Below, piece by piece: positions 52,311-61,135 of a stretch of DNA of 64,000 nt. A program made the translations under genes and the position numbers. The stretch comes from Arthrobacter mobilis (GTDB lineage: Bacteria > Actinomycetota > Actinomycetes > Actinomycetales > Micrococcaceae), in assembly GCF_012395835.1 (NCBI RefSeq), contig NZ_JAAZSQ010000004.1:138212-202211 (forward strand), written 5' to 3'. Below the pieces are notes generated by a model. That model was not told where the DNA came from and made no database searches. It saw only the letters and a program-made list of their open reading frames with translations. The first letter of the stretch is position 1; each line of letters begins with the position of its first letter.

Positions 52311-53747
52311 TCAGCGGGAGCGCTGCCGCACCGCGGCCAGCACATGCTCTTCGGCTTCCGGCCCCGGCTTGATGCCGGCCGGAACACGGAAGAGGTAGAT
52401 AATGCCGATGATCCACCACAACCCGAACAGAATCCAGGGTTCGATGCCCAACTGGGCCGGCATGCCCGGCATGTACAGGCTGAACAAGGCCACGCCCAGC
52501 ACTGCTGCGGCCACGCCTATCACCAGGCCGCCCTTGCCACTGCCGCCAACGCGCAACGGACGGTCCATCCCGGGTTCGCGGCGGCGCAGGATCAGGAAGG
52601 AAATGGCCACCAGGGTGTAAGCCAGCACGATGCTCGGGGCACCGGAATCCACCAGCCAGCCCAGCATCTGGACGCCGAAGAACGGCGCCAGGAAGCTCAG
52701 GGTCCCAATGAACAGCAGGGAGTTGTGCGGGGTTCCGTACTTCGGGTGCAGGCGGCCGAACCATGCCGGCAGCATGCCGGAGCGGGCCAGCGAGAACATC
52801 AGCCGGGACGCCCCCAGCAGCAGGGAGTTCCAGGAGGTAAGAATGCCGGCGATGCCGCCGGCAATAAGCACCTTGGCCATGAGGTCGGAGCCGAACATGG
52901 CGCCCACTGCGTCGGCCGTCGCGATGTCGGTCTGGGCAAGTTCGCCGGCAGTCATGGCAGAGGAAGTGGTCAGCACCACCATGACGTACCAGATGGTGGC
53001 CAGAATGACCGAAACCACTACCAGCTTGCCGATCTGCCGCGCCGGGATGTTCACTTCCTCGGCGGACTGCGGGATGACGTCGAAGCCGATGAAGAGGAAC
53101 GGAACCACGACCAGCACGGCGAAGAACCCGTTCATGCCGCCGGTAAAGAACGGCTGCATGTTCGAGACTTCGCCGCCGGTGAAGGCTCCGGCAATCATCA
53201 CCAGTCCGATGGCCAGCAGGAACAGCACGACGAAGTTCTGGACGATGCCGGCTTCCTTGACGCCGCGGATGTTGATCCACGTAATGACGACGGCGGCGAC
53301 GGCACCAACCAGCGCCCAGGTCAGGTGCACGTCGAAGCCTGCGACGTTCCAGAGCTTGATCTGGCTCAGGTCCGGGAAGATGTACTGCACGGTCCGCGGC
53401 AGGGCCACCGCTTCAAAGGCCACGATGGTCACGTAGCCGCCGATAATGGCCCAGGATCCGATGAACGAGGTGCGCGGGCCCATTGCCCGCATGATGTAGT
53501 TATGCTCGCCGCCAGCCTTGGGCATTGCGGCGCACAGTTCCGCATAGGTCAGGCCGACGACACCCATGATGACGCCGCCAGTGACCATTGCCGCTACCGA
53601 GCCCATGGTGCCGGCTGATTCGAGCCAGCCTCCGGTCAGGACCACCCAGCCGAAGCCGATCATGGCGCCGAAGCCGAGTGCGAGGACGTCCAAGCGTCCG
53701 AGAACCTTTTTCAATGAGGGTTCGGTTTCGTGTTGTGACACGGCCAT
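52311..53747 (-). CDS. APC superfamily amino acid/amine permease
   Basis: A 478-residue permease with 12 membrane segments and the APC signature near the N-terminus (LALGFGAMIGFGWVVLTGGW). Also seen are CAAMPKAGGEHNYIMRAMG and FIGFDVIPQSAEEVNIPARQ. This is typical of amino acid, polyamine or ethanolamine transporters. It is convergent with the aldehyde dehydrogenase gene and shares its terminator. AAGGGGAG precedes the ATG. Confidence 0.9.
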   Translation of the reverse strand: MAVSQHETEPSLKKVLGRLDVLALGFGAMIGFGWVVLTGGWLESAGTMGSVAAMVTGGVIMGVVGLTYAELCAAMPKAGGEHNYIMRAMGPRTSFIGSWAIIGGYVTIVAFEAVALPRTVQYIFPDLSQIKLWNVAGFDVHLTWALVGAVAAVVITWINIRGVKEAGIVQNFVVLFLLAIGLVMIAGAFTGGEVSNMQPFFTGGMNGFFAVLVVVPFLFIGFDVIPQSAEEVNIPARQIGKLVVVSVILATIWYVMVVLTTSSAMTAGELAQTDIATADAVGAMFGSDLMAKVLIAGGIAGILTSWNSLLLGASRLMFSLARSGMLPAWFGRLHPKYGTPHNSLLFIGTLSFLAPFFGVQMLGWLVDSGAPSIVLAYTLVAISFLILRRREPGMDRPLRVGGSGKGGLVIGVAAAVLGVALFSLYMPGMPAQLGIEPWILFGLWWIIGIIYLFRVPAGIKPGPEAEEHVLAAVRQRSR

Positions 53748-53925
53748 ACCGATCTCCCCTTCCTATTTCCGTAAATGCCGATCCGGCATGAAATCCAACC
53801 GCTCAACGGTACTATCCGCCGCCCGGCCGCCCGAATCCGCGCGGCCGGCACCCTGCGGCGCCCCTCCGGGGCCGGACGGCGCCGCATCCGCCGTCGTCCG
53901 GGGTCGGCTAAACTCAGGTTCCACC

Positions 53926-54309
53926 ATGAGCACATCCACCAGCTCTCCCAGCACCGTCCGGATCGATGCCTGGCTCTGGGCCATCCGCGCCTACAAAACC
54001 CGCTCCGCGGCCACCGCTGCCTGCCGCGCCGGGCATGTGCGGCTAAACGGCAACCCGGCCAAGGCGTCCCAGACGGTGGTGCCCGGGGACACCATCCGCG
54101 TCCGGCAGCCCGGCTACGAACGCATCCTGGAGGTCAGGCGACTGATCGCCAAGCGTGTGGGCGCCGAGGCCGCCTCCCACTGCTTCACCGACCACACCCC
54201 GGAACGTCCACCCATGCCCGCCCTGGGCCTGCCACAGCGCGACCGCGGCACCGGCCGGCCCACCAAGAAGGAACGCCGGGAGCTGGAACGCCTGCGCGGC
54301 CTGCGCTGA
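53926..54309 (+). CDS. S4 domain RNA-binding protein (Hsp15-like)
   Basis: A 127-residue protein: the S4 domain covers ~10-60 (VRIDAWLWAIRAYKTRSAAT and HVRLNGNPAKASQTVVPGD), followed by a basic C-terminal tail (GRPTKKERRELERLRGLR). Hsp15 relatives bind stalled 50S subunits with nascent chains. TAAACT (53909-53914) lies 11 bases before ATG 53926, giving an almost leaderless transcript. Confidence 0.9.
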   Translation: MSTSTSSPSTVRIDAWLWAIRAYKTRSAATAACRAGHVRLNGNPAKASQTVVPGDTIRVRQPGYERILEVRRLIAKRVGAEAASHCFTDHTPERPPMPALGLPQRDRGTGRPTKKERRELERLRGLR

Positions 54310-54555
54310 CCGGGCCCTGCCGGGCGTGAGCCAGCGAACACCGGGGCGGGCGAATCTGCCGGCTGCCGGTTGCTCACGCCTGCCGGCCTCCCCACCGCTC
54401 TCTTCGTTCGCGGCGTGGCCCCTCGGCCGGTAGACTTGTACGGCCCGTTCAGGCGGCCAGCTCCCCCAGCTGCCGCCCCACCCGCACGCCCCGCCCCGCG
54501 GCCCGACCGCAGACTCGGGTGTGCGCGCACGATCCTGCAGGAGACACAGCCCTAC

Positions 54556-55191
54556 ATGCATGGCCTGGCCACCGATTCCGTCCACGAGCAGCTCCACGAC
54601 CGCCGGTTCGACGAGACGATCGCCGAGGTCAACCGGCTCTGCGATTCACTCCGGGACCTGAAACCGGGCACCGAGGTGCCCTATGTGGACCCGGTCCACA
54701 ACGCCGAGGAAGCCCGCGTGGTCAGCCTCTTTTCCAACACCGGCAGCGCTCCCGCCTCCGGCTTCATCGAGGCCGGCGACCAGGAGGCCACCACCCGGAT
54801 GCTGGGCATCCAGTGGCAGCTGGGGCTGCGGCCGGAATGCATCATGCCGTGGAACGTCCACCCGTGGTTCACCCCCGGCCAGGCCAACGGCAAGCTCGCC
54901 CCGGAGCAGATTGCCGCCGGGCTCAAGCCGCTGCTGCGCCTGCTGGCGCTCACTCCCCGGGCCTGCACGCTGGTGGCCCATGGCACCGAGGCCCACAAAC
55001 TGGCGGCCCTGCTGCTGAAGACCCAAAACCCGCTGCTCTGGCGCCGCGGCTTCAAAACCTACAAGGTCCGGTCCCTGAGCGGCCGCGGCTTCGCCGGCTC
55101 GGCGGAGAAGCAGGCGCAATGGCTGGACGAGATGCAGCAGGCCTACGCCGATTCGATGGCCCGCTGCGGGTTGCCTCGCCGCGGGCAGTAG
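54556..55191 (+). CDS. Uracil-DNA glycosylase superfamily-like protein
   Basis: A 211-residue protein of the UDG fold: VVSLFSNTGSAPASGFIE (potential active-site strand), then MPWNVHPWFT and VAHGTEAHKLAALLLKT. No canonical GQDPYH motif is present, so base excision activity is not assured. AGGAG is 12 bases before ATG 54556, which is long. TAGACT (54431-54436) is a possible -10 box further upstream. Confidence 0.75.
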   Translation: MHGLATDSVHEQLHDRRFDETIAEVNRLCDSLRDLKPGTEVPYVDPVHNAEEARVVSLFSNTGSAPASGFIEAGDQEATTRMLGIQWQLGLRPECIMPWNVHPWFTPGQANGKLAPEQIAAGLKPLLRLLALTPRACTLVAHGTEAHKLAALLLKTQNPLLWRRGFKTYKVRSLSGRGFAGSAEKQAQWLDEMQQAYADSMARCGLPRRGQ

Positions 55192-55311
55192 CGGACAACG
55201 GCGACGGCGGCTCCCGGGCGCGCCGCGCCCCGGATCCGCTGCCCGGGTCCGGGGCGTGGCGCGTCCATTCGCGTTATAGGCTGGGGGCATCCAGCGATCC
55301 GAGGAGATGCC

Positions 55312-55611
55312 ATGAGTGCCCTGCTGACCCCGCTCATTACCAGCGCCGGGCTGATCGGCGGCTTCAAGACTGCCCGGGCCACCGGCAACCGGCCCCTGGG
55401 CGGCGCGGTGCTGGCCGCCGCCGGAGGTGCTGCCTACAGCATCTGGCAGCGCGAGGCAGGCACCGGTACCGCGGCGGCACTGACCGGCGCCTACCTCGCG
55501 GCCTTCGGCCTGTCGCACCCGCTGGCCAAGAAGATCGGGGCCTGGCCCTCGGTCTACACCGTCAGCGCGGCCACCGCCGTGGCCTCGCTGGTTTTCGGCC
55601 GCCGGCGCTGA
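55312..55611 (+). CDS. Small membrane protein
   Basis: A 99-residue protein with three hydrophobic segments (LLTPLITSAGLIGGF, AVLAAAGGAAYSIWQR region and AALTGAYLAAFGLSHPLAKK). GAGGAG precedes the ATG and TATAGGCT near 55275 is a -10-like box. No family with a known function was recognised. Confidence 0.78.
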   Translation: MSALLTPLITSAGLIGGFKTARATGNRPLGGAVLAAAGGAAYSIWQREAGTGTAAALTGAYLAAFGLSHPLAKKIGAWPSVYTVSAATAVASLVFGRRR

Positions 55612-55652
55612 CCGGCCGCCGATCCTGACCGGAAGTTCGCCTGGGACGGCAT

Positions 55653-56981
55653 CTACCGGCCGATTTTTGAGCCGACAGCCGCGTCCACCGGCCGGTTTTT
55701 GGGATGGGCGGCGGGAGTGTCCTCGATGTAGCGGCGCTTGTTGATCATGACCGCCCCGGCGAGCATGACCAGCACGCAGCCGGCGAGCAGGGCGAAGGAC
55801 GCTGTCCAGCTGCCGGTGGCGTCCCGGACAATGCCGAACAGCAGCGGCGCAAGCCCCGCCCCGGCATAGCCGATGCCCTGGCTGAAACCGGCCAGCACCG
55901 AGGCGCCGTGGGTGGTCCGCGAGCGCAGGTTCATCATCAGCAGCGCGGTGGCGAAGGTGCCCTGGCCCAGGCCGGCGAAGGTGACCCACCACCAGGTCCC
56001 CGCCATCGGGGCCAGGTACAGGCCCAGGTGCCCGCCGATCCAGCAGGCGGTGAACACCAGGATGGCGAAGATGGGGTTGCGCATCCGCGGCACGACCAGC
56101 GGCACCAGCAGGCTCACCGGCAGGCCCAGGATCGCAAAGTACGCCAGTGCGGAACCGGCCGCCGCCACGTCCAGGCCCTGGCCGGCCAGGTACGGCGGCA
56201 GCCAGGTGAAGTACACGTAGGTCTGGGCCGAGTTGCCGGCCAGGAAGATCGCCAGGCCCCAGGCCACCGGGGACTTCCACGGGTTCAGGTGCTGCACCGG
56301 TTTCGGTGCGGACGGCACGGCTGCCGCGCCGCCGGCCTTGGCGGGCGTGCCTGCGGCCGACGCCGCGTGCGCTGCGCCGCCGTCGTCCCCGGCCCGCTTC
56401 GCCTGGCGGTCGCGCAGCAGCTGCACCGCCCAGGGCAGCAGCACCAGCGCGCTCATCAGCGCCCAGACGGCGATCGACAGGCGCCAGTCCGACAGCCGGG
56501 CCACCGGCACCGCCAGCTGCGGGCTTGCGGCGGTGCCGACCGCCAGCAGCGTCACGTACCCGGCCGTGACCAGGCCCAGCCGGTCCGGGAAGTATTTCTT
56601 CACCAGCGGCGGCAGCACCACGTTGCCCATGCCGTAGCCGGCCATGACGAGGGCGGAGAGGATCAGGAACGGCCAGACTCCGCCGACCGCGGCGCGCCCC
56701 AACTGCCCGGCCACCGCCAGCAGCACGGAGGCGACCAGCACCCGTTCAAGCCCCGCCCGGCGGATCAGCGCCGGAGTTCCCAGTCCTGCCGCAGCGAAGA
56801 CCAGCGGCGGCAGCATCGCCAGCGCGCCGATGGTCACGGCGTCGAACCCGAGCTCCGGGCCCATGGTGCCCAGCAGCGGGGAGACCACCGAGACGGCCGG
56901 ACGCAGGCTGAGCCCCATCAGCAGGATGCCCAGCAGGGCGCCGATCCGGCCCCGCCACGGCTTGCGCAGGAAGTAGTTCAC
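55653..56981 (-). CDS. MFS transporter, CynX/NimT type
   Basis: A 442-residue permease with 12 segments: SLRPAVSVVSPLLGTMGPEL after TM1 and FLAGNSAQTYVYFTWLPPYL in the second half are characteristic of the cyanate/nitroimidazole (CynX/NimT) branch. A long hydrophilic, Ala/Pro-rich central loop (~205-240) separates the halves. GTG 56981 is leaderless with TAGGCT six bases upstream. The substrate is unknown. Confidence 0.87.
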   Translation of the reverse strand: MNYFLRKPWRGRIGALLGILLMGLSLRPAVSVVSPLLGTMGPELGFDAVTIGALAMLPPLVFAAAGLGTPALIRRAGLERVLVASVLLAVAGQLGRAAVGGVWPFLILSALVMAGYGMGNVVLPPLVKKYFPDRLGLVTAGYVTLLAVGTAASPQLAVPVARLSDWRLSIAVWALMSALVLLPWAVQLLRDRQAKRAGDDGGAAHAASAAGTPAKAGGAAAVPSAPKPVQHLNPWKSPVAWGLAIFLAGNSAQTYVYFTWLPPYLAGQGLDVAAAGSALAYFAILGLPVSLLVPLVVPRMRNPIFAILVFTACWIGGHLGLYLAPMAGTWWWVTFAGLGQGTFATALLMMNLRSRTTHGASVLAGFSQGIGYAGAGLAPLLFGIVRDATGSWTASFALLAGCVLVMLAGAVMINKRRYIEDTPAAHPKNRPVDAAVGSKIGR

Positions 56982-56987
56982 TGACCC

Positions 56988-56993
56988 AGCCTA
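56988..56993 (-). promoter_or_regulatory. Leaderless -10 box (TAGGCT)
   Basis: Minus-strand TAGGCT, then GGGTCA, then the GTG start at 56981. Confidence 0.65.
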
Positions 56994-57066
56994 GCCCGGC
57001 CACGGCCCTGGGCTGCGTGCAGGGGAACCTCCCGATGGCACGGCCGGCCGACGTCCCACCCGCCGG

Positions 57067-57225
57067 TCAGTGCCTGTGGAACGCTGCCGATCCGGACTGG
57101 CCGGCACCGGGCTGCGGCCAGCCGCTTCCGGTTCCCGGCCAGCCACCCCCGGAACGCTGCGCGTGGATGGCGAAGGCGGCAAGGACGATGAGAACGGTGA
57201 GGGTGATGAAACCGAGAATCTCCAT
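57067..57225 (-). CDS. Putative small single-pass membrane protein
   Basis: A 52-residue frame: MEILGFITLTVLIVLAAFAI is one membrane segment, followed by a G/W/P/Q-rich tail. AAGG sits close to ATG 57225. No homologue is recognised; it is called on hydrophobicity and start context only. Confidence 0.45.
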   Translation of the reverse strand: MEILGFITLTVLIVLAAFAIHAQRSGGGWPGTGSGWPQPGAGQSGSAAFHRH

Positions 57226-57302
57226 ACCTTCAATGCTCGGCAGCCCACACACTCCGGAATAGTGGCAGATTCGACGATGTCCGCTAAATTACCGCCAGCG
57301 CG

Positions 57303-57998
57303 TCATTCCGGCGGGGCCGGTTCCCTGGCCCTGCTGTAGGCCGGCTCCCGCAGCAGGCGGGTCCACTCGTAAACGGCCGCCCCGGGAAGCGGATGCAGCA
57401 CCGGGTCGAACCGGAGTCCGGTGTCGGGGCGGGCCGGATCAAGTCCCAGGGACAGCGTCCCGAACCGCTGCCACCGCCCCCAGGGACGGGCATGGTAGAG
57501 GGCCAGGGTCCAGGTCCGCCCGCGCAGCGCCCGGCGGAAGTCCTCCGGCGGCGACGGGAGCGGTGCGGCGCTGCCCAGGGTGCGGGCGGCCAGCAGGACC
57601 GGCCCGCGGGTGCCCTTGTACGGCATCAGCGTGGAAAACGCGGCCCCCGACACCTTCCGGCGGGGCAGCAGCAGGAACCTGCCGGGCCGCGACAGGCCGG
57701 TGGAAGAGAACAGGATGTCGAAGCTGCCGGCGCCGTCGGCAACCCGCAGGGCCAGGCCCAGGACATCCGGCAGTGCCTTCGGCAGGCCGGCCGCGCGGGA
57801 CAGGCGGGCCTGGACCGGGGCGGTGCCGGGGGTGTCCAGCCAGGACACGCCGCTGGCCCGGCCAGCCGGCAGGCATTCCACGACTCCGGTCAGGGCCACC
57901 CCTGCCGGATGGATGGGGCGGTCCGGACGGATGGCCTTAATCGTGCCGAACACCCGCCGGAAACCCTCGCCCGCCAATCTGCTTGCTCCGAATCGCAT
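57303..57998 (-). CDS. Conserved hypothetical protein
   Basis: A 231-residue soluble protein with an N-terminal basic part (GFRRVFGTIKAIRPDRPIHP), then ARLSRAAGLPKALPDVLGLA and RGPVLLAARTLGSAA. Similar actinobacterial proteins are sometimes labelled phosphodiesterase, but no catalytic motif is visible here. AGGAGG lies four bases before ATG 57998. It is divergent from the lipid kinase gene. Confidence 0.78.
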   Translation of the reverse strand: MRFGASRLAGEGFRRVFGTIKAIRPDRPIHPAGVALTGVVECLPAGRASGVSWLDTPGTAPVQARLSRAAGLPKALPDVLGLALRVADGAGSFDILFSSTGLSRPGRFLLLPRRKVSGAAFSTLMPYKGTRGPVLLAARTLGSAAPLPSPPEDFRRALRGRTWTLALYHARPWGRWQRFGTLSLGLDPARPDTGLRFDPVLHPLPGAAVYEWTRLLREPAYSRAREPAPPE

Positions 57999-58100
57999 GA
58001 AGCCTCCTGTGTTCCACCCCAGCATGTGCTAAAGCTGGTGCATAGAAAAGGTCCGCCGAGCCCTGTGGCGGTGCAACTGAAGTTCCCAACCAGGAAGGAC

Positions 58101-59057
58101 ATGATGGCCGGATCCGATCCGCAGCGCGCCGCCGTGGTATTCAACCCAACCAAGAAGACCGCAGAGGATCTGCGGGCCCTGACCACGAAGCTGTGCCTGC
58201 AGGAGGGCTGGGCCGAGCCGCTGTGGCTGGAGACGACCGTGGACGACCACGGGCAGGGCATGGCCAAGCAGGCGCTGGCGGAAGGCGTGGACCTGGTGAT
58301 GGCTGCCGGCGGCGACGGAACCGTCCGCTGCGTCTCGGAGGTGCTCGCCGGCACCGACACGCCCCTGGGCCTGCTGCCGCTCGGGACCGGGAACCTGCTG
58401 GCCCGCAACCTGGACATCGGCATCAACGACCCGCAGGCTGCGGTCCTGGACGCCCTGAACGGGACCGAGCGGCGGATCGACGTGGTGCATATCAACGTGG
58501 ACCATGCCCAGGACTCCCACGTCTTCCTGGTGATGGCCGGGCTCGGCTTCGACGCCGCGGTCATGGGCGATACCCGGGACGACCTCAAGGACAAGGTGGG
58601 CTGGCTGGCCTACGTGGACGCGGGAATCCGCAACCTGCCGGGCAAACCTGCCCGTACCAGGATCAGCATCGACGGCCGGAAGCCGTTCTACCGCCGCGTC
58701 CGCAGCGTCATGGGCGGCAACTGCGGGAAAATCGTGGGCGGGCTGGAGATCTTTCCCGGCGCCCGGCTCGACGACGGACTGCTGGAAATCATGACGGTCG
58801 CCCCCACCGGCAAGCTGGGCTGGCTCGCGGTCATTGCCGGCCTGATCCGGCGCGGCAAGGGATCGGACCCGTCGATCGAATACTTCCAGTGCAAGTCCGC
58901 CGAAATCCAGGCGCTGGTGCCGCAGGAGATCGAGATCGACGGCGATCCACTGGGCAAGGGCACGCACCTGTCGCTGCGGGTCCAGCCCCGGTCGCTGCGC
59001 ATCCGGATGCCATACGGCCGGAAGGACCCGGCGATACTCAGCCAGACGATGCCCTGA
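58101..59057 (+). CDS. Diacylglycerol/lipid kinase family protein
   Basis: A 318-residue DAGK_cat protein: VVFNPTKKTAEDL at the N-terminus, nucleotide-binding AAGGDGTVRCVSEVLAG, LPLGTGNLLARNLDI and C-terminal IEIDGDPLG. The family phosphorylates diacylglycerol or sphingoid-type lipids with ATP at the membrane. ATG 58101 or the adjacent ATG 58104 may be used; AGGAAGG precedes both. Confidence 0.88.
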   Translation: MMAGSDPQRAAVVFNPTKKTAEDLRALTTKLCLQEGWAEPLWLETTVDDHGQGMAKQALAEGVDLVMAAGGDGTVRCVSEVLAGTDTPLGLLPLGTGNLLARNLDIGINDPQAAVLDALNGTERRIDVVHINVDHAQDSHVFLVMAGLGFDAAVMGDTRDDLKDKVGWLAYVDAGIRNLPGKPARTRISIDGRKPFYRRVRSVMGGNCGKIVGGLEIFPGARLDDGLLEIMTVAPTGKLGWLAVIAGLIRRGKGSDPSIEYFQCKSAEIQALVPQEIEIDGDPLGKGTHLSLRVQPRSLRIRMPYGRKDPAILSQTMP

Positions 59058-59096
59058 GGACCGGGGCGGCCCCGGACGCAGCCGCCGGCCGGCGCG

Positions 59097-59102
59097 TACA
59101 CT
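59097..59102 (+). promoter_or_regulatory. Leaderless -10 box (TACACT)
   Basis: TACACT, then CGTGGC, then ATG 59109 of the hypothetical protein gene. Confidence 0.65.
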
Positions 59103-59108
59103 CGTGGC

Positions 59109-59420
59109 ATGGAATTCACAGGTGACTATTTCGCCGCGGCCGCAACCGCGGGAACCGACGGCGGCCGGGTCCCGGTGCGCGTGTACCGGGGAGCCGCGGG
59201 GCTGAACGCCATCCAGCTGGGCGAAGCCCTGGACAACCCGGAACTGCTCGAAGGCAACTGGCTGCTGCTGCGCACCCTTCCGGCCGCGTCCGACATCGCC
59301 GGCAGCCTGGCCGCCGATTTCGCGATCACCTGCACGCCGGGCGAGAGCTGGGACGTCGGACAGTGGCGGATAGTGCAGCTGCAGGACTTCCGCCTGGAAC
59401 CCGGGGACCAGGGCGGCTAG
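59109..59420 (+). CDS. Hypothetical protein
   Basis: A 103-residue acidic soluble protein with no membrane segment (for example NAIQLGEALDNPELLEGNWL and GESWDVGQWRIVQLQDF). No domain was recognised. It begins on a leaderless promoter and ends 41 bases before the PhoD-like gene. Confidence 0.75.
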   Translation: MEFTGDYFAAAATAGTDGGRVPVRVYRGAAGLNAIQLGEALDNPELLEGNWLLLRTLPAASDIAGSLAADFAITCTPGESWDVGQWRIVQLQDFRLEPGDQGG

Positions 59421-59461
59421 CCACGCTAGCCGGGGGCGGAGCAAGCAGGTACAACTAAGTC

Positions 59462-61135
59462 ATGACGGAATCCCCGCTGGTGCTCGGCCCCATGATGCGG
59501 TATGTCGACGAAACGACCGCGAGCATCTGGGTGGAGACCCGGGATACGGCCCGCGTCGCCGTCCGGGCCGGCGGGAACGCCTGGACGGCACGGACCTTCG
59601 CGGTACACGGCCACCACTACGCCCTCGTCGAGGTTGGCGGGCTGGCACCCGGCAGCGTCACGCCCTACACCCTGGAGATCGACGGGGCCGCGGTGTGGCC
59701 GGAGCCCGGCGCCGGGTTTCCGCCGCCGGTCATCGCCACGCTGGAGCCGGACAGGCCGCTGCGGCTGTCCTTCGGGTCCTGCCGCACCAGCGTCCCGCAC
59801 GACGAATCCGGCAACCGGACCCACGGCGTCGACGCCATGCGCGCCTACGCGCTGCGGATGGCCTCCGGCGACGGCGGCGCCCGGCCCGACCTGATGGTGT
59901 TCCTCGGGGACCAGGTCTACGCCGATTCCACGAGCGAGCAGATGCAGGAGTTCATCCGGGCCCGGCGCGACATGGACGAGCCGCCCGGCAAGGAGCTCAA
60001 GGACTACGAGGAGTACGCCCACCTCTACTCCCTGGCCTGGTCCGACGAGGCCAACCGCTGGCTGCTGTCCACCCTGCCCAGTGCCATGATGTTCGACGAC
60101 CACGACATCCGCGACGACTGGAACGCCTCACTGTCCTGGAAGAAGAAGATAGGAACCACCGACTGGTGGCATGAACGGATCGTCGCAGGGCTGGCCTCCT
60201 ACTGGGTCTACCAGCATCTGGGCAACCTCTCGCCCGCCCAGCGCGCCGAGGACCGAATCTGGCAGAAGGTTGCCCGGCACGAGGACGAGGCCGAACTCGA
60301 CCTGGGCGCGGTGCTGGACGACTTCGCCGCGCGGGCGGACCGGGAACCTGCGAGCTACCGGTGGAGCTACTGCAGGGACTTCGGCGAGGTGCGGCTGCTC
60401 ATGGTGGACTCCCGCGCCGCCCGCGAGCTGGATCCCCGGAACCGCTCGCTGCTCGACGAGCAGGAAATGGCCTGGCTCGACAGCCGGTTGCAGGGCGGAT
60501 TCCGCCACCTGCTGGTGGGCACCTCGCTGCCGTTCCTGCTGCCGATGGGGCTGCACCATATCGAATCGTGGAACGAGGCCCTCTCCGAAGGTGCCTGGGG
60601 AAAGGTGTTCGCCTGGGTCGGCGAGAAGCTGCGGCAGGCAGCCGACCTGGAACACTGGGCGGCGTTCCAGCAGAGCTTCCGGAAGGTGGCGGACATGGTG
60701 GCCGAAGTGGCCGACGGCAAGCGCGGCCCCGCTCCCGAAACCATCACGTTCCTCTCCGGCGACGTGCATTTCTCCTATGTGTCCGAAGTGGAGCGGACCG
60801 GCGGCAGCCGGATCGTGCAGGCCGTCTGCTCCCCCATCCGCAATCCGCTGCCCCGGCTGATGAGGTCCTTCACGGCGGTCTCCTCCTACGGGCTGGCCGC
60901 GCCGGTGGGCGCGCTGGTGGCGCGCTCGGCCAAGGTCCCCGACCCGCCGTTCCGCTGGTCCCGGTTGAAAGGGCCCTGGTTCGAAAACTGCCTGGCCTTC
61001 CTGGAGGACACCCCGGAGGGACTGAAGCTGTGGTGGAAGACCGGGGTGGTCGACGCCGGCGACCACCTGCATCCGCGGCTGGAAACCGCCGTCGAGCTCA
61101 CGGTGTCTCCCCGGGTGCCTGCCCCGCACCGCTGA
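59462..61135 (+). CDS. Alkaline phosphatase D family protein (PhoD-like)
   Basis: A 557-residue protein: an N-terminal beta domain (~1-95), then the metallophosphatase domain with LSFGSCRTS, FLGDQVYAD, MMFDDHDIRDDW and FLSGDVHFSY, the last ones being metal ligands. PhoD enzymes hydrolyse phosphodiesters and monoesters. No signal peptide is visible, so it is not obviously exported. TACAAC lies six bases before the ATG, another leaderless-like start. The 3' end overlaps lysR by 38 bases. Confidence 0.88.
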   Translation: MTESPLVLGPMMRYVDETTASIWVETRDTARVAVRAGGNAWTARTFAVHGHHYALVEVGGLAPGSVTPYTLEIDGAAVWPEPGAGFPPPVIATLEPDRPLRLSFGSCRTSVPHDESGNRTHGVDAMRAYALRMASGDGGARPDLMVFLGDQVYADSTSEQMQEFIRARRDMDEPPGKELKDYEEYAHLYSLAWSDEANRWLLSTLPSAMMFDDHDIRDDWNASLSWKKKIGTTDWWHERIVAGLASYWVYQHLGNLSPAQRAEDRIWQKVARHEDEAELDLGAVLDDFAARADREPASYRWSYCRDFGEVRLLMVDSRAARELDPRNRSLLDEQEMAWLDSRLQGGFRHLLVGTSLPFLLPMGLHHIESWNEALSEGAWGKVFAWVGEKLRQAADLEHWAAFQQSFRKVADMVAEVADGKRGPAPETITFLSGDVHFSYVSEVERTGGSRIVQAVCSPIRNPLPRLMRSFTAVSSYGLAAPVGALVARSAKVPDPPFRWSRLKGPWFENCLAFLEDTPEGLKLWWKTGVVDAGDHLHPRLETAVELTVSPRVPAPHR

